Origin: Rheinheimera sp. A13L
GTDB taxonomy: Bacteria > Pseudomonadota > Gammaproteobacteria > Enterobacterales > Alteromonadaceae
DNA length: 64,000 nucleotides
Assembly: GCF_000217935.1 (NCBI RefSeq)
Contig: NZ_AFHI01000045.1
Location: 62,001 to 126,000, forward strand
Direction: 5' to 3'
Each line of letters opens with the position of its first letter. The stretch's first letter is position 1. The notes below the pieces were generated by a model, which saw only the letters and a list, made by a program, of their open reading frames with translations, was not told the origin of the DNA and made no database searches. Made by a program: the position numbers and the translations under genes. Below, piece by piece: positions 48,649 through 57,970 of the stretch.

Positions 48649-49478
48649 AAAATACTTTCACCAGCCTGAACCGACTGCATAAAATCGTGAATATGCCGGG
48701 CCACTTTTTCTGGATGCGTCATATGCAGGCAATGACCTTTGGCCGGCACCACTTGCAAACAACTCTTTGGCGTATTTTTGTGCATATAGTCGCCAATAAA
48801 CAACGAAGCCAGCGCATCGGTTTCACTTTGCAACAACAACACAGGGTGGCTATTCAGAGGCAACAAGCTGCGATAATCAGAAAAAAATGTCGCCTTGGCA
48901 AAGTTTTTAGCGGTAATAGGGTTGGTGCTGCAAAAACTGTCCGTCAGCTCAGCGGTCACCAGATTTTTCTCTGTAGTGCCAGTGACCAGAGGCGCCAGAT
49001 ACTGAGCCCAACCGATGTAGTTTTTATCCATCAGATCAATGAGTTCATTTAAATCTTCGCGATTAAAACCACCCATATAATGCGGAGGATCATTTAAAAA
49101 GCAGGGCGATGGGCACACCATCACCAGGCTGTGGATCCGTTCCGGGATCTGCTGTGCGGCAATTAAACTGATGATACTACTGACCGAATGGCCAACCACT
49201 ACCACATTTTGTAAATCGAGGGCGATACAAATATCAATAATGTCCTGGGCATAACCTTCCAGGTCTGAATACTTTTGTCTGGAGTAGGCAGCCAGGTTGG
49301 ACGCGCCTGATCCCACATAATCAAACAGCACAATTTTGTACTGACTGCTCAGCTCTGGAGTAAGAAAACGCCACATCAGCTGATTACAGCCAAACCCATG
49401 AGCCATCAACATAACCTGCTGCCCCGAGCCTATTATTTTGACATTATTTCTGCTGATCACGTCATCATTGACAGGCAT
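48645..49478 (-). CDS. RsbQ-like alpha/beta hydrolase
   Basis: 277 residues. Very close in pattern to Bacillus RsbQ: SRNNVKIIGSG start, HGFGCNQLMW, LFDYVGSGASNL, GHSVSS (nucleophile Ser98), the block around CPSPCFLNDPPHYMGGFN, and KGHCLHMTHP with the catalytic His. RsbQ is related to strigolactone/karrikin receptors and is thought to process a small hydrophobic molecule for its PAS partner. ATG at 49478 has GGAG 5 nt upstream; an earlier in-frame ATG at 49505 lacks a ribosome binding site and does not fit RsbQ. It overlaps the PAS-GGDEF gene by 4 nt. Confidence 0.9.
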   Translation of the reverse strand: MPVNDDVISRNNVKIIGSGQQVMLMAHGFGCNQLMWRFLTPELSSQYKIVLFDYVGSGASNLAAYSRQKYSDLEGYAQDIIDICIALDLQNVVVVGHSVSSIISLIAAQQIPERIHSLVMVCPSPCFLNDPPHYMGGFNREDLNELIDLMDKNYIGWAQYLAPLVTGTTEKNLVTAELTDSFCSTNPITAKNFAKATFFSDYRSLLPLNSHPVLLLQSETDALASLFIGDYMHKNTPKSCLQVVPAKGHCLHMTHPEKVARHIHDFMQSVQAGESIL

Positions 49479-49893
49479 AAAAACTCCATTTAGTCCATGC
49501 TTCAATAGAATTGCACTTAGCTGCTACCATAGTAGTACAAATACAGCATTAAAATATCGCCAGACAAACTACTCCTTTAGTGTGATAAAAAAAAGATGTA
49601 AAACAGTAATTTGTCCCGTGAGTAGCTGTTTTGGGCTTATATAGGTTTTCTGTGGCTGTGCCTTTCAATGCCTTGTGCTGTGCCGCGGAGTCTGGCCTTC
49701 GCACTATAAAGCTAAGTTATTTGTGCGTTCGTGTAAGTTTGTGGTCTACCCCTACAAAAATATAGCGGAATAACCACGAACCTTGTTATTTTGAAACTTC
49801 GGCGCGACTCATTAAACAAGATCAAAATCTTAGGTATGGACTTTGCGTCATACCCAGTCTCAACTCAACCCCAGTTATAAAAAGGAAATTCAT
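49479..49893. other. divergent intergenic region
   Basis: About 415 nt between the RsbQ-like gene and the disrupted zinc-ribbon gene. No gene, repeat or convincing hairpin was recognised; it should hold promoters for both directions. Confidence 0.4.
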
Positions 49894-50738
49894 ATGTCGA
49901 TGGATGCGGCAAAAATTATCTGCACCGGGTGCAATTACCAAACATTTGAGCCGTTTCGGCCCCTATCGCTGGAATACCAAACCAGCGACGGCCACATCAT
50001 CAAAAGCTATCGCAGTAAAGGATGGTGTTATCACTGTGCTGGCTACGCAGACATATACCCAAGTGACCTCAAGATGCGAGTTTCAGAGCCGCAGGGCGCT
50101 TGCAATGCAAGGCAGCCTGGCGAAGCAATGTAGATACCTTGCGAGACAGGCTAACACGGCAGTGCAATCGCCCTGCGACTCCCAAAGGGCGGGCTTAAAA
50201 GCGCTTTATGCCGCGTTAACTGTTGTCGCTTTAGAGCCACTAAAGCTTCCAACAGCTGCCTTGCCTAAAGGGCTTTTATCTCCCGCTGAATTCTGCATCT
50301 TGAAGTTACTTGGGTATAAAACAGCTTGATCCACAAAACTGGGGCGAACAATTAGCAGGCACGCAAAACGAAAGGCTGAACGCAGAGCAGCGGCTGCACG
50401 CTTCCAGTCAAGGGCTCTTTGCCAAGCTGTGGAACTGGTTTGAAATACGCGAAATACAGCGTGAACTGGCAGCACTGGACCATCAGATCCAACAGATAAA
50501 TGACTTATTCAAGCTGCTAAAAAGCCGCAAAGCCAAAGCCCGCTGCCTAAACTGCTGGTCAGATAACACAACTCCATTGAGCTTTACTAAAGAAGAGCGG
50601 CTCACTTACAACTTTCAGCATGACTGCGGCGGGCGTTTAAAAATCATCTGCGATGAGCCAGAACTCAGATGTTTCTTCTTTCCTGCCACTATAGTGTTAA
50701 ACGGTGAGGGAGAACTGCTGCGAGAAGAGCGGCGTTAA
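49894..50738 (+). pseudogene. zinc-ribbon protein gene interrupted by a MITE
   Basis: The 5' part (49894-50055, 54 codons, ATG with AAGGAA upstream) and 3' part (50319-50738) join in frame if the 261-bp element and one copy of a TA dinucleotide are removed, giving a 193-residue protein. It has CTGC (10, 13) and CYHC (45, 48) near the start, a helical middle rich in Gln/Glu/Leu, and a second CLNC...DCGG cluster near the end, so two zinc-binding sites. Function unknown. In the present sequence the first part reads into the element and stops at 50133, so only a truncated N-terminal piece, and perhaps a 3' piece from an internal start, could be made. Confidence 0.8.
50056..50316. mobile_element. 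MITE, 261 bp, with 22-bp terminal inverted repeats
   Basis: Left end TACCCAAGTGACCTCAAG and right end (reverse complement) TACCCAAGTAACTTCAAG extend to 22 bp with 2 mismatches. TA is present on both sides (50054-50055 and 50317-50318), fitting a TA target duplication. An internal inverted pair GCAGGGCG (50091) and CGCCCTGC (50169) can fold. No transposase is encoded. Exact excision restores the reading frame of the host gene, which fixes the boundaries. Confidence 0.85.
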
Positions 50739-50863
50739 TGCTTTAAGTGTTAAACACCAAACCAAAGTTGCACAGCAATGCAGCAGACTCAGTCACTGAC
50801 AGGCTGCAGTTTGCATAGCTTCCCAGGCCTGTAACCACTGTGGTGAAATCCCTTTAGATGGTT

Positions 50864-51367
50864 TTACAGTGCATCCGCTGCCCCGAGAGCCGGAAACAAT
50901 GGATCAGCTTTGGGAAAACACATCACACTGACCTGATGGCCTTCGTACTGCTGCACAGCCCAGAGTTGCCAACCCAAACGCTGATAAAAGGTCTGCTGGT
51001 CTTCGGTAAACAGATACAAGGTCGCAATACCCAGTTTGGCCGCTTCGGCCATCACATGCCGCACCAGTTGCTGGCCCAGCCCTTTACCTCTTAAATCCGG
51101 CCTTAGATAAATATTGGCGAGCCAGGGCATCAGCTGTGGCAGTATGGTCATATCGTGCACCAGCAACGAACAAGTGCCAGCTACCTCAGCTGCTTCGTCC
51201 AGCATTAACCAGGTTTGCGGCACTTTAGCATCGCCTAAACATAAAGCTAGCTCGGCCGCAAAGTCCGCCTCAGTTCGGCCAGGAAATAAAGCATGCCATT
51301 CATGAAAATGCCACTGTGCTATCAGGGGTATGGCTTCTGGCCGTTCACGTAAGGAGATTAACTGCAT
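50864..51367 (-). CDS. GNAT-family N-acetyltransferase
   Basis: 167 residues. The acetyl-CoA-binding motif A is seen as IYLRPDLRGKGLGQQLVRHVM, followed by the YQRLGW motif B that typically ends GNAT domains. The substrate cannot be told from sequence. It is a single gene, divergent from purC, with AGGTGA upstream of the ATG. Confidence 0.88.
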   Translation of the reverse strand: MQLISLRERPEAIPLIAQWHFHEWHALFPGRTEADFAAELALCLGDAKVPQTWLMLDEAAEVAGTCSLLVHDMTILPQLMPWLANIYLRPDLRGKGLGQQLVRHVMAEAAKLGIATLYLFTEDQQTFYQRLGWQLWAVQQYEGHQVSVMCFPKADPLFPALGAADAL

Positions 51368-51683
51368 GATTCACCTGCACTAAAAAAGACGGTGGATCAT
51401 AGCAGAAGTTAAGACGTGGGTTGACCCTGACAGCAACACGGCCTGCGGTAGAATAAAGCACATCCTACACATCCTACACACCATAACGCCATGCAGCTGC
51501 TTAGCGACTCAGCTTGGGCTGAACAGCACCAAAGCTCGTTTTTACCATTTAGTTTGCAAAGTGCGAACTTCTTAGCCCTGCATCACCGATTTAACTGCGG
51601 CCAGTGCAGCTAAGCCGATTCAGTTCACCCACAGTTTCTGTTAAACTCTGCCCCGCCTTTTTTCAGCCACAGAAGAAGTGAAG
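51368..51683. promoter_or_regulatory. divergent promoter region of GNAT gene and purC
   Basis: About 315 nt without a gene. It contains a short tandem repeat of CATCCTACA near 51460-51480. I do not see a clear PurR-type operator (ACGCAAACGTTTGCGT-like). Confidence 0.3.
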
Positions 51684-52790
51684 ATGACTCTTGCAACTCA
51701 GGTCCTGGCGGTCAATGACGACTTGCCCATTCGTACAGATTTACCTGTTCATTCAGGCAAAGTTCGCAGTGTGTACTGGCTGACTGCCGCTGACAGCGAG
51801 CGGTTGATCCGGGAAAAAAATTACCCTGTAGCACCAGACACGCCGCTGGCCATTATGGTGATCAGCGATCGCATCTCGGCTTTTGACTGCATCTGGCATG
51901 GCGAAAATGGCTTAAATGGTGTGCCAGGCAAAGGCGCGGCGCTAAACGCTATTTCCAATCACTGGTTTGCTTTGTTTAAACAACATGGCCTGGCCGACAG
52001 CCATATTCTGGATATTCCGCACCCGCTGGTGTGGATAGTACAAAAAGCCCGTCCGTTGAAAATTGAAGCCATAGCCCGTCAGTACATTACTGGTTCTATG
52101 TGGCGCGCTTACAGCAAAGGCGAACGCGAATTCTGTGGCATTACCTTGCCTGAAGGCCTGCAAAAAGATCAAAAACTGCCGGAAATTTTAATTACTCCGT
52201 CTACCAAAGGTATTCTGACTGGCCTGGCCGGTGTGCCTGAAGCAGACGACGTAAACATCTCCCGCACCGATATTGAACGCCATAGTACTGCCTTTGGTTT
52301 TGAACAGTTATCCGATATCAGTTTGTATGAAACCCTGTTAAAACAAGGTTTTGGCGTGATAAGTGACGCCCTGGCCGCGCTGGATCAGATGTTTGTTGAT
52401 ACCAAGTTTGAATTTGGTTATGTCAACGATGCTAACGGTAAAAGCAAACTGATTTATATGGACGAAGTGGGCACACCAGACAGCTCACGTATTTGGGATG
52501 GCGCCAGCTGGCGCAATGGCAGCATTGTCGAGCAATCAAAAGAAGGTTTCCGCCAGTGGCTGCTGAGTAACTTCCCGGATCCGGATATTTTGCTGAATAA
52601 AGATCGTATGCCAGAGCGCGCCGCTTTAGCCCGCGACAACGCTCTGCCTACGGAAGTAATGATGGATATTTCCCGCACTTACCTTGGCATAGCGGAAAAA
52701 GTAACAGGGCGCAAAATTGAATTAGCCGCCAACCCTAAAGCTGAAATCATTGAGGTTTTGGGCCGTGATTATGGTTTGATAGTCGGCTAA
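51684..52790 (+). CDS. purC: phosphoribosylaminoimidazole-succinocarboxamide synthase (SAICAR synthase)
   Basis: 368 residues. Joins CAIR with aspartate using ATP in purine synthesis. It belongs to the long (about 367-residue) PurC form found in Shewanella, Vibrio and relatives. Visible signatures: [10 protein letters not shown] near the N-terminus, [38 protein letters not shown] and [17 protein letters not shown] at 51684 is preferred over GTG two codons earlier because family members start with a short Met-x-Leu-Ala-Thr-Gln. A strong terminator follows, so it is transcribed alone. Confidence 0.96.
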   Translation: MTLATQVLAVNDDLPIRTDLPVHSGKVRSVYWLTAADSERLIREKNYPVAPDTPLAIMVISDRISAFDCIWHGENGLNGVPGKGAALNAISNHWFALFKQHGLADSHILDIPHPLVWIVQKARPLKIEAIARQYITGSMWRAYSKGEREFCGITLPEGLQKDQKLPEILITPSTKGILTGLAGVPEADDVNISRTDIERHSTAFGFEQLSDISLYETLLKQGFGVISDALAALDQMFVDTKFEFGYVNDANGKSKLIYMDEVGTPDSSRIWDGASWRNGSIVEQSKEGFRQWLLSNFPDPDILLNKDRMPERAALARDNALPTEVMMDISRTYLGIAEKVTGRKIELAANPKAEIIEVLGRDYGLIVG

Positions 52791-52814
52791 TACCGCAGCC
52801 TTGCCGCAATAGCA

Positions 52815-52848
52815 CAATGCCAGTTTTCGAACTGGCATTGTTGTTTTT
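52815..52848 (+). terminator. rho-independent terminator of purC
   Basis: Perfect 11-bp stem (CAATGCCAGTT / AACTGGCATTG) with a TTCG tetraloop, followed by TTGTTTTT. Confidence 0.92.
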
Positions 52849-52851
52849 GGC

Positions 52852-53061
52852 TTATTCATTGCTATTCAGGCTAAAAATCTGCTCTACAGGTACTGCAAAA
52901 AACTGCGCCAGTTTTAGTGCTATTACCACTGAAGGGGTAAACCGACCCGTTTCTACAGTACTGATGGTTTTGCGTGACACCCCAATTGCTTCGGCCAGCT
53001 CTGTTTGTGAGATCTGTCGCCCTGCTCTTAACAGCGCAATTTGATTGGTTAATTCATCCAT
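52852..53061 (-). CDS. small XRE-family helix-turn-helix regulator
   Basis: 69 residues, a single Cro/CI-type domain: LRAGRQISQTELAEAIGVSRKTISTVETGRF contains the helix-turn-helix, followed by PSVVIALKLAQFFAVPVEQIF. This is the YgzD/YozG-like minimal class often paired with a membrane protein. The ATG shares one base with the stop of the membrane-protein gene (TAATG), so the pair is translated together; it probably autoregulates. Its stop lies only 3 nt past the purC terminator. Confidence 0.9.
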   Translation of the reverse strand: MDELTNQIALLRAGRQISQTELAEAIGVSRKTISTVETGRFTPSVVIALKLAQFFAVPVEQIFSLNSNE

Positions 53062-53543
53062 TAATCTTCAGCCTCATCACGCAGGTTGAGCAGTACAGTT
53101 ACAGCCCACACCACTCCGGCGACTAACAACAGCAACAAACTAAAATTATTCAGGCTGAATATAGCTTGCATGGTGGTACCGAGCTTACTGAGAAAAATGG
53201 GGTCGGCCAGCACATGAGCCAGTAATAGCATCACCAGCAGCGCCAGGCAGGCATAACTAGTGGCTTTACGATTCAAATCGTGGGCAAACTCTTCACTGTA
53301 CAGGCCAAAAATTTCACGCCAGCCGCCATGGCCAATGCCTTTCCGGCTCCAGCGCACTAATACGATCAAGAAAGCAAGGGCAGAGAGCCCTGATGCCACA
53401 CTAAGCAGCATATAACTTTTGCCTGTCACATCAGTCAAAATAGTATCTAACAAGCCAATTCCAAACATGACACAGCAAAGCAGTGTGATATATGCGCCGT
53501 ACTTTAATGCCGCTATTTGTTGTTCAGGTTGCCATTGGCTCAT
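53061..53543 (-). CDS. four-helix integral membrane protein, partner of XRE regulator
   Basis: 160 residues with four predicted membrane segments (about 14-34, 42-62, 95-113 and 128-150) and an acidic C-terminus. No enzymatic motif. It is the first gene of a two-gene operon with the small XRE regulator, a common bacterial pairing of unknown role. ATG with CAGGAG upstream. Confidence 0.8.
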   Translation of the reverse strand: MSQWQPEQQIAALKYGAYITLLCCVMFGIGLLDTILTDVTGKSYMLLSVASGLSALAFLIVLVRWSRKGIGHGGWREIFGLYSEEFAHDLNRKATSYACLALLVMLLLAHVLADPIFLSKLGTTMQAIFSLNNFSLLLLLVAGVVWAVTVLLNLRDEAED

Positions 53544-53729
53544 CGCTTACTCCTGCTGACTTTAATGATACCTTTAGGTTTCATTATGAAACCCAAAGGT
53601 ATCAATTTGCAACCCCTGGGTTACAATTATTTTGAACTGCTGTTTTCTGGGCCTGTAGGTGAGTCGCTTGCCCCCGCAATGCCAAAGCTGGCATGCTGTA
53701 TTTTTTCTTCGCGACCAGAGAGAGAGAAG

Positions 53730-54218
53730 ATGATCCGCCAGGCAACAACAGCAGATGCAGCCGCCATAGTGGCGATTTATAACCACTATGTAGTCAATAC
53801 CAGCGTTACTTTTGAAGAACAGGCTGTCAGCGCTGAACAAATGGCTGAGCGTATTGAGCAAGTACAAAACGATGGCTTACCCTGGTTAGTACTGGAACAA
53901 AACGGCGAACTCTTGGGTTATGCCTACGCCACGAAGTGGCGGGCAAGGTCAGCTTATCGCTTTTCGGTAGAAAGCACCGTTTATGTAAAAGCAAGCATTA
54001 CCAGCCAGGGAATTGGCAGTCAGTTGTATCAGCAGTTGTTGGCTGAATTAAAAGACTTAGGTTTGCATCTGGTGATAGGTGGCATCACTTTACCCAATGA
54101 AAAAAGCGTAGCACTGCATGAAAAACTCGGCTTTGAGAAATGCGGCCACTTTCAACAAGCAGGTTTTAAGTTTGAGCAGTGGCGCGATGTGGGTTACTGG
54201 CAAAAGTTGCTTCAGTAA
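53730..54218 (+). CDS. GNAT acetyltransferase, phosphinothricin/MnaT-like
   Basis: 162 residues. IRQATTADAAAIVAIYNHYV at the start, GYAYATKWRARSAYRFSVE in the middle, and GIGSQLYQQL (acetyl-CoA motif) with NEKSVALHEKLGF at the end are typical of the Pat/YncA (MnaT) group that acetylates phosphinothricin-like or methionine-derivative amines. ATG at 53730 is preceded by AGAGAG; the frame is open further upstream, but the family starts here. Its stop codon is built into a terminator stem. Confidence 0.9.
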   Translation: MIRQATTADAAAIVAIYNHYVVNTSVTFEEQAVSAEQMAERIEQVQNDGLPWLVLEQNGELLGYAYATKWRARSAYRFSVESTVYVKASITSQGIGSQLYQQLLAELKDLGLHLVIGGITLPNEKSVALHEKLGFEKCGHFQQAGFKFEQWRDVGYWQKLLQ

Positions 54219-54233
54219 CCCACAGGCTTTTTT
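54188..54233 (+). terminator. rho-independent terminator overlapping the GNAT stop codon
   Basis: Perfect 12-bp stem (TGTGGGTTACTG / CAGTAACCCACA) with a 13-nt loop that can pair further, followed by GGCTTTTTT. The last codons and TAA of the GNAT gene are inside the stem. Confidence 0.9.
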
Positions 54234-54255
54234 CAAGGTTAAACGACAGAACAGG

Positions 54256-55776
54256 TTAGTTTTTTATGTCGGATAATACTTTTTGCAACAGCGCCTGTGT
54301 CGACCAATCCAGCTCGTTATGGGTTAAAGCCGGAGTGTAATATTGGCCATTGGCTCTGGGTCTGTTTACATAAACTTTGTTTGGAATAATCACCTTGCCA
54401 AGGCCTGATGGCAGCGGCTCAAATCGGACATCCATATAAGTGGAATCGGCACTGCTGGGTGCGCCAGCCAGTTTAGTATTTTCAAACAAGCTAAATACAT
54501 CCACAGCATCCAGACAGGCGCTGGCACATTGGCCCGGCATAATGACATACACAGGTGCCTGCAGCGGTTGCAGCTCTGCAGTTGTCTCTGGCTGGACTGA
54601 TGCTGCATCAACTTCAGAGTCAGCCCCTTCAACATAAAAAGCATTGCCCGAGTCCAGCGACTTTTGCATGCCCAGCCCTACAGCCTGGATCCAGGGCAAC
54701 ATGTCGGTTTGGCCCTGAGTTTTGAGTACATCGTATAAAGATTTTACGTAGTCTGTATTACCACGGGACGCAAACCACCAGACTTCAGTGCTGCTAAACA
54801 AGGTGTTACGCAGAGATTCAACCCGTTTTTTGCCCCATAAAGCACTGGCGACCTGAACACTCCAGTACGAGGAGCCGCCCTGATTGTGGCGTAAATCCAG
54901 CACTATAGCCTTTGCCTGCAACAACCGTGACCGCTGCTGTTCAAGGCTACTGAACAAGCTTTCATACAGCTTAATATCATCAGCTTCAGGACTAAAAGTA
55001 GGCATAGCAATCCAGGCTATATCCTTCTGCTGCCAACTTAAGCCAACAGCTAATTTGTCGCCGTTATAAGCGGCCTGTACATGCTGCATAGCCGACTCAG
55101 GCCGGGGCTGCCAGTTCAGTGTGACAGTAACAGCTTCAGCACCGGGTTTTACCAGTTGGCACTGCTTTAATGGCGGGTTAAATGGATTACCATCATCCAG
55201 CATCAGTCTGCCGCCATAGGACCACCAGTGCCCCGGCTGGTCTGCTTGTCCTGCAAAAGCAAAAACTCTGTCTTTGATCAGGCTTTCCACTGATTTACCG
55301 TCACAAGACAGCACCTGCATTCCGGCTGTGACACCAGCTTGCTCACTGTGAAACACCCATAAGGCATCGCCGCGCCAGACTGTATTAAAACCAGGCCAGC
55401 GCCTGATACTGGGTACTGAATCGGGTAATCTGGCATAGGCTCCGGCATGACCGTCCTGCAAACTGGTGCTGAAACGATCAATAGCTGCTTCATAACCATA
55501 GGCATCAGTCACTTGAGTGACCAATAGCAGTGCATTGGTTTTGGCCTGCAGTAACTGCTGTTGAAAACCAGGGTTTTGCTTGTCCGCCATGCCCGGATGA
55601 TTTTCTGCCGTGATCTGATAAGCCGCTTCAATATCCTGGCGGGCAAGTTCTGACCAGCCTTGAGCTGTAGTGGGTAACACCGGAGATTGCTCAACGGCTA
55701 TCAGACTTGAGGGCACAGCACACAGCAAGGCCGCAGCTGCCAACCAGAAACTTCCTGTTTTCATCCTGCTCTTCAT
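54256..55776 (-). CDS. secreted S41-family peptidase
   Basis: 506 residues with an N-terminal signal peptide (hydrophobic about 10-27). The C-terminal half has the S41 (tail-specific/CtpA-like) fold: IVLDLRHNQGG, then PGQCASACLDAVD, where the Ser following CA is the likely nucleophile. The central part may hold a divergent PDZ-like segment (AGMQVLSCDGKSVESLI). Expected in the periplasm or outside. Met5 is an alternative start. It is transcribed away from the SMP-30-like gene. Confidence 0.88.
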   Translation of the reverse strand: MKSRMKTGSFWLAAAALLCAVPSSLIAVEQSPVLPTTAQGWSELARQDIEAAYQITAENHPGMADKQNPGFQQQLLQAKTNALLLVTQVTDAYGYEAAIDRFSTSLQDGHAGAYARLPDSVPSIRRWPGFNTVWRGDALWVFHSEQAGVTAGMQVLSCDGKSVESLIKDRVFAFAGQADQPGHWWSYGGRLMLDDGNPFNPPLKQCQLVKPGAEAVTVTLNWQPRPESAMQHVQAAYNGDKLAVGLSWQQKDIAWIAMPTFSPEADDIKLYESLFSSLEQQRSRLLQAKAIVLDLRHNQGGSSYWSVQVASALWGKKRVESLRNTLFSSTEVWWFASRGNTDYVKSLYDVLKTQGQTDMLPWIQAVGLGMQKSLDSGNAFYVEGADSEVDAASVQPETTAELQPLQAPVYVIMPGQCASACLDAVDVFSLFENTKLAGAPSSADSTYMDVRFEPLPSGLGKVIIPNKVYVNRPRANGQYYTPALTHNELDWSTQALLQKVLSDIKN

Positions 55777-55965
55777 AAGTTACCTAATTGTTAAATAAAG
55801 AAAAAGATTAACTGAAGCGCAGAAACAACTCAAGATTGAACTTTGAAACAGGAGTTTCATATCCGAAACAACAGCAAATTATCTACCTCTTGTCCCATAA
55901 CCGATTCGCTTTTTCTCTAAGCTCTGGCTAAGGTAGAACCCATTTTGTGATTAAAGGACATACAG

Positions 55966-56850
55966 ATGAAAACCTTGCTGCCCCTTTTATTTAGCCTTTC
56001 GCTGCCAATGCTGATCACCCCTCTGGTGGTTGCTGCAGAGACTGCAACCGCCAAACCTGCCTTAGAAGCTTTATGGCAAACCGAAGGGCTGCGGGTGCCA
56101 GAGTCTGTGCTTTGGTATCAGCAGCACAACAATGACAAAACCGACAGCTTGTTATTTGTCTCGGAAATTGATGGTAAAGGCAATGAAGCTGATGGTGTAG
56201 GTGGTATAGCCCTGTTAAATACCGACGGCAGTATTCGCAACAAAGACTGGTTGCGTGGCCTGAATGCGCCTAAAGGTTTGGCGGTGTATCGAGGCAAACT
56301 TTATGTCGCTGACTTAACAGAAGTCGTAGTGGTAGATATAGCATCAGCAAAAATACTGAACAAAATCAAAGCGCCAGAAGCGGTATTTTTAAATGACGTG
56401 GCTGTGGACAGCAAAGGCGTGGTGTATATTTCTGATACCCGTTTGAACCGCGTTTATAAGCTGGAACAAGACAAGATCAGCGTTTTTCTGGACAATGTAG
56501 AAGCGGCGAATGGTTTAACAGTAGTGGCTGAGCAGTTGTATATTGGTGCTGGTGATAAACTGCTGAAAAGCGATTTAACAGCAAACAACAAAACCCCTGT
56601 GCAACTGGCAGTTGGCTTTGCCGAAAGAGCCGACGGCGTGGAAGCTGTAGGAAATGGCGATTTTATTGTCAGTTGCTGGGCAGGTTTGGTGTATTACGTT
56701 TATGCCGATGGCCGCATTCAAGAGCTGTTGGATACCAGAGCTGCCAAACTGAACACCGCAGATATTGGCTGGGATGCAGCAACGAAGACTTTGTATGTCC
56801 CGACTTTTTTTGGCAATTCAGTGCAGGCCTACAGCATTAGGCTCAAATAG
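55966..56850 (+). CDS. SMP-30/gluconolactonase-like beta-propeller protein, exported
   Basis: 294 residues with a signal peptide (1 to about 24, ending in VVAAE). Repeated blade motifs such as LNAPKGLAVYRGKLYVADL, FLNDVAVDSKGVVYISDT and EAANGLTVVAEQLYIGAG are those of SMP-30/strictosidine-synthase-like propellers that often have lactonase activity. ATG with AAAGGA upstream. The substrate is unknown. Confidence 0.85.
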   Translation: MKTLLPLLFSLSLPMLITPLVVAAETATAKPALEALWQTEGLRVPESVLWYQQHNNDKTDSLLFVSEIDGKGNEADGVGGIALLNTDGSIRNKDWLRGLNAPKGLAVYRGKLYVADLTEVVVVDIASAKILNKIKAPEAVFLNDVAVDSKGVVYISDTRLNRVYKLEQDKISVFLDNVEAANGLTVVAEQLYIGAGDKLLKSDLTANNKTPVQLAVGFAERADGVEAVGNGDFIVSCWAGLVYYVYADGRIQELLDTRAAKLNTADIGWDAATKTLYVPTFFGNSVQAYSIRLK

Positions 56851-56928
56851 CGGATACCAAGAGCCTTCTGTTCATATTTTAGTCAGAATGCTTTGCTAAG
56901 CTGCTCCAAAAATTAAGGAGCCTTTACC

Positions 56929-57705
56929 ATGAAAAACATCCTGATATCGCTGCTTGCCATCTTTGTTCTGAACGCCTGTGCTACAGACCCCGCAGCACTG
57001 CTTGGAGAACAGTTCATTGTAAAAGGCAAAGGCAGCCCAACCATTATCTTTGAAACAGGTGCCGGAGATAACACCAGGTCCTGGGATGAGCTCAGCAAAG
57101 CTCTGTCGCCCCATGCCACTGTCGTCAGTTATGACAGGCAACAAAGTTTGTCGCTCAAGGCCCGCACTGGCAAGGAAATTGCGCATCAGTTGCAGCAAAA
57201 GTTACAAGCCCATGGCCTGCAACCGCCTTATATTCTGGTAGGGCATTCTATTGGTGGACCTTTTGCGTTGAGTTTTGCAACAGAATTTCCGACTCAAACA
57301 GCGGCTGTGGTTTTAGTTGATGGCAGACCTGCTGGTTTTACTCAGGCTTGCGAACAAGCCAAAGGTCGACTCTGTGATATACCAGCGCTGCTAAAGCTAA
57401 CGCTGGCTCCCTGGGTTGCTGCTGAGATTGATGGTTTAGAACAAACCTATCAACAACATAAAGACTATCAAAATTTTCCCGACATCCCTGTAGTACTGTT
57501 TTCAGCCACCAATCCTCCCCCTCTGTCTGACGATACTTTTATGCGGGTTTGGATTGAGCAGCAACAACTACAAGCCAAAAAGTTCAGGCAAGGCAAACTA
57601 ATAGTGGTTCCTGATAGCGGGCATTTCATACATCAGGACTATCCAGAGCTGGTTTCAGCAGAAATTTTGCAGCTGCTAAAAGGTATGAAATCTACTGCGT
57701 CATGA
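56929..57705 (+). CDS. alpha/beta hydrolase lipoprotein
   Basis: 258 residues. The lipobox LNAC (Cys17) marks it as a lipoprotein. The hydrolase triad is GHSIGG (Ser), an Asp in the second half and SGHFIHQD (His). The fold matches small esterase/haloalkane-dehalogenase-like enzymes; substrate unknown. ATG has AAGGAG at 8-nt spacing. It follows the SMP-30-like gene by 78 nt and may be co-transcribed. Confidence 0.88.
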   Translation: MKNILISLLAIFVLNACATDPAALLGEQFIVKGKGSPTIIFETGAGDNTRSWDELSKALSPHATVVSYDRQQSLSLKARTGKEIAHQLQQKLQAHGLQPPYILVGHSIGGPFALSFATEFPTQTAAVVLVDGRPAGFTQACEQAKGRLCDIPALLKLTLAPWVAAEIDGLEQTYQQHKDYQNFPDIPVVLFSATNPPPLSDDTFMRVWIEQQQLQAKKFRQGKLIVVPDSGHFIHQDYPELVSAEILQLLKGMKSTAS

Positions 57706-57802
57706 ACAACAGTTAAAACCCTGAACAAGCAGTGCCAGTCTCAGCAGACACTGACTTTTCACTTGAACCAAGACAGTTTTGTGTTTTGAAGATGAACGGC
57801 GG

Positions 57803-57880
57803 CTAAAACTCCACACTAATGTTGGCGCCAAAAAGAGTGTGGGCGCTGCCGTCATCTTGCACGGCTTTACTACTTTACTT
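57803..57880 (-). pseudogene. C-terminal remnant of an outer-membrane beta-barrel protein
   Basis: The minus strand reads AVQDDGSAHTLFGANISVEF and then a stop. A final beta-strand ending in Phe is typical of outer-membrane barrels, but an in-frame stop lies a few codons earlier and no upstream part is found. Probably a leftover of a deleted gene; chance is possible. Confidence 0.35.
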
Positions 57881-57970
57881 GATGACCATTGCCACATTCG
57901 GGCAATTGCAGCGTCTGACCAGTGAGCATTACACTGGATCGAATGAACGATGGGCCTGCCCTTGTGGCTT

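Noticed and set aside
51460-51480. Short CATCCTACA tandem repeat upstream of purC
   Set aside because: Only about two copies; too short to call a functional repeat.
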